DNA of 34,730 nucleotides from Bacillus luti. GTDB lineage: Bacteria; Bacillota; Bacilli; Bacillales; Bacillaceae_G. Below the pieces are notes generated by a model. It made no database searches. It was not told where the DNA came from and saw nothing but the letters and a program-made list of their open reading frames with translations. Location of the stretch: NCBI RefSeq assembly GCF_001884105.1, contig NZ_MACI01000050.1, positions 1 to 34,730 of the forward strand, given 5' to 3'. Positions 8,028 through 15,739 of this stretch are shown here, piece by piece (the stretch's first letter is position 1; every line of letters starts with the position of its first letter). A program made the position numbers and the translations under genes.

Positions 8028-8735
8028 TTAATTTCTATTCAACAATCGCATTCGATAACAATTCATCGTCACTTCTCCAAGTCGTTGCAATAATTGATAG
8101 TTCGCATACGCACCGACCGGGGCACCGATTACTGGGACGAGCTGAAGCATCTTCGCTAAATCAATATAGTCTCGGTACTCTGTTTGGAACTTTTCCCAGT
8201 CCATATGATTTTCCTCTTCTGTATCCCACGTTTCAATCACTTTCCATATTTCTTTTCGGTGATCATCACTTGAAAAGGCAAGCTGGAAAACGTGAAGGAT
8301 AAAAAGTCGTTCTTCTTTGTTACTCGTATCAAATCCATACAATGTTGCAGCATCGAATAAAAATTTAATTTTAATCGTAAGTAAAAGCGGAAAGTCAGCA
8401 AGGCCGAGAAGAATACCACCAGCGCCCGTCCCTGCTCCTTCTGCTGCAGCTATTTTTTTGTATTCATCTATTTTTTTACGGACTTCATCGTCACGTCTTT
8501 GCAGTGACCAGTTTGTTTCTTTTAGCTTCGGTTTTATGAAGTTTGATCCAGCACTAATTGTTTGCACCATCATCCGAATCGTTTCTGTTAGTACCTTTTG
8601 CACTTTCGCGGGCACTAGTTGTTGCACTTTCACCTGCACTTTTTTAGAGAACCGTGTCATCATAGAAGAATCTTTCATGAATGTAGCTTTCCACTGCTCC
8701 AATTCTTTTATAACCTTTTCTTCATATGTAATCAT
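8028..8735 (-). CDS. ecsC: EcsC family protein
   Basis: A 235-residue protein with the EcsC family core: a glycine-rich hydrophobic stretch AAAEGAGTGAGGILLGLADFPLLL and the C-terminal VPVIGAPVGAYANYQLL segment. It is the last gene of ecsABC, starting 13 bases after ecsB, with AAAGGAATG before the ATG. The EcsC function is not established; EcsA and EcsB form the transporter. The EcsC product probably associates with the membrane through its hydrophobic glycine-rich segment. Ends at the terminator 7974-8018. Confidence 0.9.
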   Translation of the reverse strand: MITYEEKVIKELEQWKATFMKDSSMMTRFSKKVQVKVQQLVPAKVQKVLTETIRMMVQTISAGSNFIKPKLKETNWSLQRRDDEVRKKIDEYKKIAAAEGAGTGAGGILLGLADFPLLLTIKIKFLFDAATLYGFDTSNKEERLFILHVFQLAFSSDDHRKEIWKVIETWDTEEENHMDWEKFQTEYRDYIDLAKMLQLVPVIGAPVGAYANYQLLQRLGEVTMNCYRMRLLNRN

Positions 8736-8748
8736 AGGTTCATTCCTT

Positions 8749-9960
8749 TCAATTTAAGCGCTCGATGCGTTTTGCACCGTATTGATAAACGAAACCGATA
8801 CTAAATACTATGCTTACGATTAGTAAAATTCCCGTCATCATGAAATCTTTTGTCGCTAGTAGAAATACAATTGTAAAGATAATGCTACCAGTAACGAGGA
8901 TTGCATTTAATAAAGTAAGAAAATCTTTCTTCTTCTCTTCTCCCCTTACTGGATACAAATCAAGCCAAACTTTCATGCGGTGATGTTTCCATAAAGTTAA
9001 TAGCTGATAACCGATTAAGTATAGGAAGATTAGGCTTACGATAAATCGCCCATATAAAAACGGAATGAAGTACAGAATAACTCCGCCAAGAGCAAGCAAA
9101 CGAACATATAAACCAAAATAGTTGCCCGAGCGTAAAAACGTTCTCGTATATAAGTATAAATATGTACGCTTTTCGCCGATTATCGAAAGAATGAAATCAA
9201 GCCATTTTCTACGGGATACTCGTTCTTTTAATGCTGGTACATCGATGAACATATTCGCAATGCGGTACAGCAGCATCATCTTCTTACCTTCTTCAGAAAT
9301 TAAATACTCCCAGTTCAGCGGCTTTCCCTTCACCATTTGATGCAGGATCACAAGGTATAACACCATGAGCAGGACGATTCCACCAATAAACATAACGGAA
9401 GTACGTTCTACAAGGAAATAAACAAATAATCCGTTTAAAATGAAACGAATGAACCAATCGGCCCTTTGCACATTTTGATCTGTTAAAAATGATTTTTCCC
9501 ACGCTACGAATAAATTCCACGCTTTTACAATGACAAACGCAAGTACGAGCCATATGTAGCCAGCACCTGTTTGTTTCATTTGCTGGAAATATAACGGAGC
9601 AAGCGCTGCCGCTACAATTGCGATTATGTATAACTGAATCATAAACGTAAAGAGAAATGCCTTTGTGAAGTAAGGCTTTAACTTTTCTTCAACTGGCAGT
9701 AAGTAAACGAGGTCTGCTTCTTTCAATAACGTTTGAATCGATCCAGCCGTTAAAACGAGTCCAATTAATACTGCCATCACGAGCGCAGTTGGGAACGAAG
9801 GTGTTAACGTTTGTAACCATTGCTGGTAATAATACGCTCCTGCACCGATGATGAAAACAAAAATAAATTTCAAATGATCATTAAATACGTATTTACTATA
9901 TGTACGAACTTCTTTTAGAAAGTGACGAAATCGTTCTTTCCATAATGCTGTGCTATTCAT
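8749..9960 (-). CDS. ecsB: ABC transporter permease EcsB
   Basis: A 403-residue polytopic membrane protein with about ten hydrophobic segments in two groups, typical of EcsB permeases. EcsAB is an ABC exporter of Bacillus; loss in B. subtilis lowers secretion of exoenzymes and sigma-W activation by intramembrane protease RasP (established for the family). Its start overlaps the ecsA stop by eight bases, showing tight translational coupling. Signature helices include FIFVFIIGAGAYYYQQWLQ near residue 33 and FYLIGYQLLTLWKHHRMKVW-like sequence near residue 315. No defect seen. Confidence 0.92.
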   Translation of the reverse strand: MNSTALWKERFRHFLKEVRTYSKYVFNDHLKFIFVFIIGAGAYYYQQWLQTLTPSFPTALVMAVLIGLVLTAGSIQTLLKEADLVYLLPVEEKLKPYFTKAFLFTFMIQLYIIAIVAAALAPLYFQQMKQTGAGYIWLVLAFVIVKAWNLFVAWEKSFLTDQNVQRADWFIRFILNGLFVYFLVERTSVMFIGGIVLLMVLYLVILHQMVKGKPLNWEYLISEEGKKMMLLYRIANMFIDVPALKERVSRRKWLDFILSIIGEKRTYLYLYTRTFLRSGNYFGLYVRLLALGGVILYFIPFLYGRFIVSLIFLYLIGYQLLTLWKHHRMKVWLDLYPVRGEEKKKDFLTLLNAILVTGSIIFTIVFLLATKDFMMTGILLIVSIVFSIGFVYQYGAKRIERLN

Positions 9961-10696
9961 AATCTTCTTCCTTCGTTAATGCAATGTAAATATCATCTAA
10001 TGTTGCACCAGGCATATTAAAGTCAGATTGCAGTTCAGATAATGTTCCCTTCGCTCTTACTTCACCTTGATGCAGAATAATGAACGAATCACAATAACGC
10101 TCTGCCGTCGCTAAAATGTGTGTACTCATTAAAATACCTGCGCCGCTCTTTTTCATTTGATCCATCATTTGAAGAAGCGATTGGATCGCTAACGGATCAA
10201 GCCCAACGAACGGTTCGTCTACGATGTAAAGAGATGGCTCCACTAAAAACGCACTCATAATCATTACTTTTTGTTTCATCCCTTTTGAGAAATGAGATGG
10301 AAACCATTTTAAACGATTTTTCATACGAAACTCTTGCAATAGTTGCCCTACACGTTCTTCATATTGCTTTTCATCAACGCCGTACGCCATCGCTGTTAAC
10401 TTCAAATGCTCTTCTAACGTTAATTCATCATATAATACCGGTGTTTCTGGAATGAAGGAGAAACTAGAACGGTACGCTGTCATATCATCACGAATTGTTT
10501 TCCCATTAATTGTGACAGTTCCTTTTTTCGGTTCCATTAAACCGATAATATGTTTAATCGTCGTACTTTTACCAGCTCCATTTAAACCGATTAAGCCGAC
10601 AAGTTCGCCTTTATTAACAGAGAACGAAACATCTTTTAGTACAGGTCGTTTCGTATATCCTCCTGTAACATTTTCTACACGCAATAACTCGCTCAT
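9953..10696 (-). CDS. ecsA: ABC transporter ATP-binding protein EcsA
   Basis: A 247-residue ABC ATPase. Walker A is GLNGAGKSTTIKH (about residue 37), the signature is the variant FSKGMKQKVMI in place of LSGGQ, and Walker B is LYIVDEPFVGLDPLA. The H-loop histidine is in STHILATAERYCD. It powers the EcsB permease in the membrane. It is the first gene of ecsABC and is divergent from hit, as in B. subtilis. The ribosome site (AGTGGTG) is weak. The promoter lies in the long region 10697-11160, which also carries G-rich repeats described separately. Confidence 0.94.
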   Translation of the reverse strand: MSELLRVENVTGGYTKRPVLKDVSFSVNKGELVGLIGLNGAGKSTTIKHIIGLMEPKKGTVTINGKTIRDDMTAYRSSFSFIPETPVLYDELTLEEHLKLTAMAYGVDEKQYEERVGQLLQEFRMKNRLKWFPSHFSKGMKQKVMIMSAFLVEPSLYIVDEPFVGLDPLAIQSLLQMMDQMKKSGAGILMSTHILATAERYCDSFIILHQGEVRAKGTLSELQSDFNMPGATLDDIYIALTKEEDYE

Positions 10697-10905
10697 ACGA
10701 CACCACTTTCTTCATTTATATTCGTTCTATATTCATCTTACCAAAAATGGCACTGTACTACATAGTATCGATGTCTTAAAAAAAATTTAAATTTCTTCGC
10801 ATATATTTTTACGAAAGCGGACATCATAATTAAGGAAGAAGGAACACATTGAAAAAGCAACCACCAATTGATGAGTATAACAACATAGTGAAGTCATCAT
10901 GAAAA

Positions 10906-11192
10906 GGGGTGTCCATGTTGGACAAAGAAATTTACACATAACCAGATTATTTGTTTCATTTTAGAAACGGGGTGTCTCCGAAAGAGCATATACTGTTTTA
11001 AAAAATAAACAATTTCCTTTTATAAAAGATTGCAATTCATTTCACTTGAAAATGGGGTGTCTACGGCAGAAACTTTAGCCGATTTACCGTGCATTTCTTA
11101 AATTAAATGGGGTGTCTGCGAAACGTAAATTACGATAATGCTTTTTCAATCCATCTTCAGAAAACAGGAAGCTGAGTCAGCTTCCTGTTTTT
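10906..11192 (+). ncRNA. Candidate G-rich repeat RNA upstream of hit
   Basis: The 560-base gap between ecsA and hit has no gene. On the plus strand it carries four copies of GGGGTGTC at 10906, 10969, 11054 and 11109. The last three extend to GGGGTGTCTNCG and are preceded by AAAC or AAT. After the last copy comes a near-perfect hairpin AAAACAGGAAGCTGA/TCAGCTTCCTGTTTT (11161-11191) with a T run, in the right place to end a plus-strand transcript before hit. The arrangement suggests a small regulatory RNA or a long attenuated leader. I could not place its promoter with confidence (candidate region 10840-10890). No RNA family was recognised, and no reading frame uses the repeats. Confidence 0.5.
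11161..11192 (+). terminator. Terminator upstream of hit
   Basis: AAAACAGGAAGCTGA and TCAGCTTCCTGTTTT are perfectly complementary around a single base and are followed by Ts. No plus-strand gene precedes it, so it ends an unannotated transcript. Confidence 0.8.
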
Positions 11193-11256
11193 CGTGTTTG
11201 TTCTATTATGTAATTATGGTAAAATACGGCTAAGGCTACTTGAAAGGATGATATTG

Positions 11257-11691
11257 ATGAATCATACAGCGGATAATTGTATTTTTTGTAAAATTATTGA
11301 CGGGCAAATCCCTTGCTCAAAAGTATACGAAGATGAGCATGTACTTGCATTTTTAGATATTAGTCAAGTAACAAAAGGACATACACTTGTTATTCCAAAA
11401 GTTCACAAACAAGACATATTTGCGTTAACGCCAGAAATCGCATCACACATTTTTGCTGTCGTTCCAAAAATCGCAAATGCAATGAAAGCAGAGTTTAATC
11501 CAGTTGGCTTTAACCTACTTAACAATAACGGTGAAAAAGCTGGACAAACTGTGTTCCACTTCCACCTTCATTTAATTCCACGCTACGGTGAAAACGATGG
11601 TTTCGGTGCTGTTTGGAAATCACATCAAAATGAATACACTATGGAAAATTTACAAAACATCGCAAGCACAATTGCAAATAGTGTGAAATAG
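11257..11691 (+). CDS. hit: HIT family protein Hit
   Basis: A 144-residue histidine-triad protein: N-terminal zinc-type motif CIFCKIIDGQIPCSK and the C-terminal triad FHFHLHLIPRY (HxHxHxx). HIT proteins bind nucleotides and hydrolyse dinucleotide or adenosine phosphoramidate substrates in the cytosol. The start MNHTADN at 11257 is preferred because AAAGGATG lies about ten bases before it; the longer open frame to 11194 overlaps the terminator at 11161-11192. The gene is divergent from ecsABC as in B. subtilis. No strong terminator follows; a weak ACAAGTC/GACTTGT pair sits at 11719-11761. Confidence 0.93.
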   Translation: MNHTADNCIFCKIIDGQIPCSKVYEDEHVLAFLDISQVTKGHTLVIPKVHKQDIFALTPEIASHIFAVVPKIANAMKAEFNPVGFNLLNNNGEKAGQTVFHFHLHLIPRYGENDGFGAVWKSHQNEYTMENLQNIASTIANSVK

Positions 11692-11858
11692 TGACACTAT
11701 AAGAAGACGTAATACATAACAAGTCTATTCCCCAAAATGATTACACATTAGCATGACTTGTTTCTTCACAAATGCTCGGGGATGATTGTTTGTGCCTAGC
11801 ACATATAAGAAAGATATTCATACTTTTTCACATCATGAATACGAACAAAAAATAAGGA

Positions 11859-11877
11859 GGTCTCCTTTTATGTCAAA
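11859..11877 (+). promoter_or_regulatory. Ribosome site of yhaH inside a small hairpin
   Basis: The AAGGAGGTCTCCTT stretch before the yhaH ATG at 11870 contains AAGGA and TCCTT arms, so the Shine-Dalgarno can pair with its own downstream sequence. Similar GGAGGTCTCGCCTC precedes the gene at 13547. Could modulate translation; inference only. Confidence 0.35.
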
Positions 11878-12232
11878 AGCTAAATCCTTTATTACAGGTG
11901 TTATTTGCGGCGGAGCTGTTGCTGGACTAGCCGTTCTTTTCTCAACTCCTTCTTCTGGTAAAGACATGCGCGGTAAGCTGAAAGAAAAAGGAACTGATAT
12001 TAAAAAGACTTTAGCTGATATTACAGCTGATACAAAATTATTAAAGCGTCAAATCGTTGAAACGGCTTCAGAAGGTAAAGAAGTATTTCAAGAATTAAAA
12101 GACGATATGCAAGACACGCTTTCTAACTGGAAACAAGATATTTCTCAAAACAAGCGCCATATTGAGAAAGAAATTTTAGACATCCAAAAGTCAATTGAGA
12201 AACTACAAGAAGCTGTTCCAGAAAAAGCGTAA
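11870..12232 (+). CDS. yhaH: YtxH-domain protein YhaH
   Basis: A 120-residue protein with one N-terminal membrane segment (SFITGVICGGAVAGLAVLF, residues 5-23), then the motif STPSSGKDMRGKLKEKG and a long charged coiled-coil tail. This is the YtxH-like layout (Gly/Ala helix followed by TP.SG...R) seen in general-stress Bacillus proteins; YhaH is the family member beside hit and hpr. The start is ATG 11870 with AAGGAGG eight or so bases upstream; an open frame to 11786 is not supported. A strong terminator (12290-12325) follows. Confidence 0.88.
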   Translation: MSKAKSFITGVICGGAVAGLAVLFSTPSSGKDMRGKLKEKGTDIKKTLADITADTKLLKRQIVETASEGKEVFQELKDDMQDTLSNWKQDISQNKRHIEKEILDIQKSIEKLQEAVPEKA

Positions 12233-12289
12233 ACAGATTCCTGCTTAGTTTTTTGCATATAACAAATATTTTTTAGATAAATTGACCTT

Positions 12290-12325
12290 AACACGGCATA
12301 TCACACAGATATGCCGTGTTTTTAT
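12290..12325 (+). terminator. Terminator of yhaH
   Basis: AACACGGCATATC and GATATGCCGTGTT pair perfectly around ACACA and are followed by TTTTTA. It separates yhaH from scoC. The rest of 12326-12530 is the scoC promoter region, with the B. subtilis gene trpP absent. Confidence 0.88.
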
Positions 12326-12530
12326 GCATTTACAATATATGTTATCACTTAACATGTACAGACAACACATGTATTCTTGACTCATAAACCGCTTCCATAG
12401 TTATGCATGATTTGTATAGAATGTCATTTTGTTAAAAAATTTTCACAATTCTCACAAAAAGACTTTATTAATTTTTATTTTACTGGCATAATAGATAGTA
12501 ATGAAAAAGAATGTTAAAGTGGGTGAGTAA

Positions 12531-13088
12531 ATGAAAAGTGGAGAAAAAGATTACTCGGTAAAAGAAGCGATGATTTTCAGCCAACGCATTGCTCAATTAT
12601 CGAAAGCGTTATGGAAATGTGTAGAGAAAGATTGGCAACAGTGGATTAAACCTTACGATTTAAACATTAATGAGCATCACATTTTATCAATTGCTTATCA
12701 TTTAAAAGGGGCTTCTATTTCTGAGATTGCTAAGTTTGGAGTTATGCACGTATCAACGGCGTTTAACTTCTCGAAAAAGCTGGAAGAACGCGGCTATCTT
12801 GTATTCTCGAAAAAAGAAGATGATAAACGAAATACGTACATTGAAATTACAGACAAAGGGGAAGAATTACTACTTCGCTTAATGGAGGAGTATAATCCCG
12901 AAAATAATTCCGTGTTTAATGGGGCTCTTGCACTTCGTAATTTTTACGGGAAATTCCCAGAAAATATCGAACTGATTGCAATCCTGCGTAATATTTACGG
13001 ACAAGAATTTATCGATATTTTTGAGAAATCATTAGAAGATATTGATGAGAACTTTATGGAATCCGATCAGAAGTTAGTTAAGAAGTAA
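12531..13088 (+). CDS. scoC: MarR-type transition-state regulator ScoC (Hpr)
   Basis: A 185-residue winged-helix regulator; the MarR core reads [42 protein letters not shown] followed by the wing [19 protein letters not shown]. In B. subtilis ScoC/Hpr represses exoproteases, motility and sporulation genes during transition phase. Its neighbours (yhaH, yhaI, prsA) are those of B. subtilis hpr. A GGGTGAG ribosome site precedes the ATG by three to four bases. It converges on yhaI with only nine bases between stop codons, and there is no visible terminator in between, so the transcripts may overlap. Confidence 0.9.
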   Translation: MKSGEKDYSVKEAMIFSQRIAQLSKALWKCVEKDWQQWIKPYDLNINEHHILSIAYHLKGASISEIAKFGVMHVSTAFNFSKKLEERGYLVFSKKEDDKRNTYIEITDKGEELLLRLMEEYNPENNSVFNGALALRNFYGKFPENIELIAILRNIYGQEFIDIFEKSLEDIDENFMESDQKLVKK

Positions 13089-13097
13089 TCTATTTAT

Positions 13098-13433
13098 TTA
13101 TTTTTTCGCAATCATGCTTAGGAATTCATTCATAAGTGGCTTAAATAAACCTTGTTTTGCTAGCGCTTCCGCAGTTTCGTGTACTTCGAGCTGATGTGGA
13201 AGCGCTTTTTCAAATTGATCTAACAGCGCATCGAACAATAAAAGCCCTTCTGCTTTCTCCACTACGTATTGTTCGTTCAGTATTTCACAAAGTTGTAGTA
13301 TACGTTCAATATCTTTTTTACGAGCTTTTTTCTTTATGATCAAAGAATAAAATGGACACTTTTCTTCATCAATCATTTTAAATAGTAGGTCTACGTAGTA
13401 TTCAGCTTGTTCTAATCTTCTAACAACGTCCAT
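13098..13433 (-). CDS. yhaI: YhaI family protein (DUF1878)
   Basis: A 111-residue, highly helical cytoplasmic protein starting MDVVRRLEQAEYYVDLLFKM and containing KCPFYSLIIKKKARKKD, the pattern of DUF1878/YhaI. The start at 13433 has GAGGGAG four to five bases upstream; a GTG 12 bases earlier is also in frame. It sits next to scoC, converging with it, as in B. subtilis. Function unknown. Confidence 0.85.
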   Translation of the reverse strand: MDVVRRLEQAEYYVDLLFKMIDEEKCPFYSLIIKKKARKKDIERILQLCEILNEQYVVEKAEGLLLFDALLDQFEKALPHQLEVHETAEALAKQGLFKPLMNEFLSMIAKK

Positions 13434-13546
13434 TTTCTCCCTCACTTTCTAACACAAAGTCTTCTATTTCTGAATTTTGTAACACGAACAAAATATCGTG
13501 TGATACAATATATATATGTATTTTAGCCAAAAGGAGGTCTCGCCTC

Positions 13547-13741
13547 ATGACACTTATAACAGTTGTTTTTGTCGCATTCGCACTTCTTGTTATATTTTAC
13601 ACGAATTTCATGACACATACACTGTGTGAACGAAAACAAATAGCTGCGAGCCGCCAACCCGGTGTCTTTCGGGTTATTAATGTATGTATAACAATTTTAT
13701 TAATTTCTAGTTATATAGAAATTATATTTCATGGAAAGTGA
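13547..13741 (+). CDS. Small two-helix membrane protein
   Basis: A 64-residue protein with two hydrophobic helices: LITVVFVAFALLVIFYTNFM (residues 3-22) and VFRVINVCITILLISSYIEI (about 41-60), joined by a basic loop ERKQIAASRQPG. AAGGAGG lies nine to ten bases before the ATG. B. subtilis has small yhz-type genes between hpr and prsA, and this may be one, but I do not recognise the family well enough to name it. Terminator at 13740-13769 follows. Confidence 0.75.
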   Translation: MTLITVVFVAFALLVIFYTNFMTHTLCERKQIAASRQPGVFRVINVCITILLISSYIEIIFHGK

Positions 13742-13769
13742 GGAAGGAAAGCCCCTTCCTCATTTTTTT
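13740..13769. terminator. Terminator after the 64-aa gene
   Basis: GAGGAAGG and CCTTCCTC around AAAGCC, followed by ATTTTTTT. It overlaps the stop codon of the upstream gene and abuts the end of the tiny convergent gene at 13773. Confidence 0.85.
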
Positions 13770-13772
13770 CCT

Positions 13773-13844
13773 CTATAAGCAAATTATACCTACTATAACC
13801 AATAAAATAAACAGTACAAGTAATAAAATAAGTTGAGAATTCAT
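13773..13844 (-). CDS. Predicted 23-aa single-helix membrane peptide
   Basis: On the minus strand ATG at 13844 is preceded by AGGAGG with eight bases of spacing and opens a frame of 23 codons to TAG: MNSQLILLLVLFILLVIVG followed by IICL. It is almost entirely one hydrophobic helix and recalls the IVVLFILLIIIG core of YjcZ-type tiny peptides, without their Gly-rich head. An ideal ribosome site before such a short frame supports translation. It lies divergently from prsA. B. subtilis has a similarly tiny gene (yhzE) near prsA, but identity with it was not verified. Confidence 0.6.
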   Translation of the reverse strand: MNSQLILLLVLFILLVIVGIICL

Positions 13845-13985
13845 CCCCATCTCCTCCTCTATTCTGTATATGCGGCATATGCCCAATATGGCACACTTTC
13901 AAAATCTGACACGATATGGTTAATTTTTCTTTATCAATATGAAATCGAGTCGAAATATGATATATTAAATTCTGTACATATTGCT

Positions 13986-13991
13986 TATACT
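13986..13991 (+). promoter_or_regulatory. Probable prsA promoter -10
   Basis: TATACT stands about 180 bases upstream of prsA and just before a structured leader. The matching -35 region is poor (TATTAA-like), so this is the best candidate rather than a certain promoter. Confidence 0.4.
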
Positions 13992-14017
13992 ATGAAATAA
14001 ATGACACGCATCTTAAC

Positions 14018-14132
14018 TTTATCCTCAGCCTCGGTAAGCCCTGTTAAGCGCGCTTTACCAGTATAAGAAGCAAAAGTATCAGTGAGACTTAATCGGGCTC
14101 TTATGAACTAAAATTCATCGGTGTAGGATAAA
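14018..14132 (+). promoter_or_regulatory. Structured 5' leader of prsA (candidate cis-regulatory RNA)
   Basis: The prsA leader is closed by an eight-base stem TTTATCCT (14018-14025) with AGGATAAA (14125-14132). Inside are at least two further stems: GGTAA (14033-14037) with TTACC (14055-14059), and ATAAGA (14063-14068) with TCTTAT (14099-14104). This makes a multi-branched fold of about 115 bases ending 33 bases before the ATG. It does not match the T-box, SAM, lysine, TPP, purine, glycine, c-di-GMP or fluoride signatures I can recall. No T run follows, so if it controls prsA it more likely acts on stability or translation. Confidence 0.5.
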
Positions 14133-14165
14133 TTAAAAATACATAATAGTAGGAGTGTTTATCGA

Positions 14166-15032
14166 ATGAAGAAAGCGATGCTTGCCTTAGCCGCAACAAG
14201 TGTAATTGCCTTATCAGCATGTGGAACATCATCATCATCAGACAAAATTGTTACATCTAAAGCTGGTGACATTACAAAAGAAGAGTTCTACAACGAAATG
14301 AAGCAAAAAGGTGGTAGCCAAGTCTTACAAAGCATGGTTATGGAGAAAGTACTTATTAAAAACTACAAAGTTGATGACAAAGAAGTAGACAAAAAGTACG
14401 ATGAAATGAAAAAGCAAGTCGGTGATCAATTCGATACACTATTAAAACAACAAGGTCTTAAAGAAGAAACGTTAAAAAATGGTGTTCGTGCTGAATTAGC
14501 TCAAGAAAAAGCTATCGAGAAAACAATCACTGATAAAGAACTAAAAGAAAACTACAAACCTGAAATTAAAGCAAGCCACATTCTTGTAAAAGATGAAGCG
14601 ACTGCGAAGAAGGTTAAAGAAGAACTTGGACAAGGTAAATCTTTCGAAGAGTTAGCGAAACAATACTCTGAAGATACTGGTTCAAAAGAAAAAGGCGGAG
14701 ACTTAGGATTCTTCGGACCAGGTAAAATGGTTAAAGAATTCGAAGATGCTGCTTACAAGCTGAAAAAAGATGAAGTAAGCGAACCTGTAAAATCACAATT
14801 CGGTTACCACATCATTAAAGTAACAGACATTAAAGAGCCAGAAAAATCATTCGAGCAATCTAAAGCTGACATCAAAAAAGAATTAGTTGCGAAGAAAAAA
14901 CAAGATGGCGAATTCATGAACGATCTTATGACGAAAGAAATCAAAAAAGCTGACATCAAAGTTGACGATAAAGATTTAAAAGATCTTTTCGAAGAGAAGA
15001 AAGCTGACGCTAAAAAAGAAGAAAAGAAATAA
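14166..15032 (+). CDS. prsA: Foldase lipoprotein PrsA (parvulin PPIase)
   Basis: A 288-residue lipoprotein. The signal peptide [19 protein letters not shown] ends in the lipobox LSAC, so it is anchored on the outer face of the membrane by the cysteine at residue 20. Residues ~135-225 hold the parvulin domain: [43 protein letters not shown], and [12 protein letters not shown]. PrsA folds secreted proteins after Sec export. The C-terminus is very lysine-rich ([16 protein letters not shown]). AGGAG is about ten bases before the ATG. It lies behind the structured leader and ends at the terminator 15038-15069. The B. cereus group has several PrsA paralogues; which one this is was not resolved. Confidence 0.95.
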   Translation: MKKAMLALAATSVIALSACGTSSSSDKIVTSKAGDITKEEFYNEMKQKGGSQVLQSMVMEKVLIKNYKVDDKEVDKKYDEMKKQVGDQFDTLLKQQGLKEETLKNGVRAELAQEKAIEKTITDKELKENYKPEIKASHILVKDEATAKKVKEELGQGKSFEELAKQYSEDTGSKEKGGDLGFFGPGKMVKEFEDAAYKLKKDEVSEPVKSQFGYHIIKVTDIKEPEKSFEQSKADIKKELVAKKKQDGEFMNDLMTKEIKKADIKVDDKDLKDLFEEKKADAKKEEKK

Positions 15033-15037
15033 TGAAT

Positions 15038-15069
15038 TGAAAAGCTTGGGCTTAGCCCGAGCTTTTTTG
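15038..15069 (+). terminator. Terminator of prsA
   Basis: AAAGCTTGGGCT and AGCCCGAGCTTT pair with a G-U and are followed by TTTTT, five bases after the prsA stop codon. Confidence 0.85.
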
Positions 15070-15213
15070 TATGCCCTCTTTTCGAGATAATAATGGAGCA
15101 TATCCGCTTTTTATAGCCCTTTTAATTCTTCATGTTGGTAATGTAAAGTCTTAGTCACTTATATATAATTACATAATCTTCGTTAACGGAAGTTGCTTTT
15201 GCCATTCGTTTAA

Positions 15214-15459
15214 CTAAAACCATCTCTTATGCATTTCGCCTAAAAAATTTTCTGTGATTTTCAATCCAGAACTTTCTCCTATAATAGAGTCAATCCCGCA
15301 ATGAGGACAAACGGCTGTGTTATCATCATCCCACCACTCTGTAATTTTTTCTGGATTGAAAATTTCCAAACAATAAAAACAACCGCATATAACATCCTTT
15401 TCTAAGCTGTTTCTATTACGAGAACAAAAACGATGTGATTCCTTAAAATGTTTTTCCAT
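15214..15459 (-). CDS. Small zinc-ribbon cytoplasmic protein
   Basis: An 81-residue protein with four cysteines in two pairs, CGCFYCLEIFNPEKI and AVCPHCGIDSIIG, which can form one zinc site, followed by GEMHKRWF. The pattern is that of a widespread uncharacterised family found in many bacteria. The start at 15459 has AGGGGG six bases upstream; longer frames to 15480 or 15564 lack a ribosome site. Its promoter seems to lie far upstream at 15676-15704, with a terminator (15543-15582) in between, so expression may be set by attenuation. Function unknown. Confidence 0.75.
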   Translation of the reverse strand: MEKHFKESHRFCSRNRNSLEKDVICGCFYCLEIFNPEKITEWWDDDNTAVCPHCGIDSIIGESSGLKITENFLGEMHKRWF

Positions 15460-15542
15460 CAGTATCCCCCTATTCCTCATTCTCTTCTTTGCTTTACTTA
15501 CATTCTCCTCGATAAAATTGCAATTCTTCCTTAAAGAAAAAC

Positions 15543-15582
15543 ACAAAAAAACCTCGATCCACATAGCGCGGAACCAAGGTTT
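15543..15582 (-). terminator. Leader terminator upstream of the zinc-ribbon gene
   Basis: On the minus strand AACCTTGGTTC pairs with GGATCGAGGTT (several G-U) and is followed by seven Ts. The stem's upstream side contains TGGTTCCGCG, nine of ten bases like the T-box core TGGTACCGCG. It stands between a strong minus-strand promoter and the gene start at 15459. Confidence 0.6.
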
Positions 15583-15675
15583 ATCTCATTATCATTGATT
15601 AAATTCAAAAACTATGTTAAATTAGTACAGAAACGCATTCATTAAAAATAAAAGAATGTATTTATCCGTATCTTA

Positions 15676-15704
15676 ATTGTACAACAAAATCTATTTTCAG
15701 TCAA
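15676..15704 (-). promoter_or_regulatory. Sigma-A promoter on the minus strand
   Basis: Reading the minus strand, TTGACT (15704-15699) and TACAAT (15681-15676) are separated by 17 bases, a near-consensus vegetative promoter. It points away from helD and starts an RNA of about 125 bases ending at the hairpin 15543-15582. Confidence 0.65.
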
Positions 15705-15739
15705 CCTCTATTTTTCACTTTTAAAGGAGTGCTTAGCGT

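Noticed and set aside
8317-8757. Plus-strand 146-residue frame
   Set aside because: Antisense to ecsC; no supporting signals.
11719-11761. Terminator of hit (ACAAGTC/GACTTGT)
   Set aside because: Seven-base arms with a 29-base loop and a weak T run; too weak to list as a feature.
15543-15582. True T-box riboswitch
   Set aside because: Only the TGGTTCCGCG-like core is seen; stem I, specifier loop and about 100 bases of usual leader are missing, so I call it only a terminator with resemblance.
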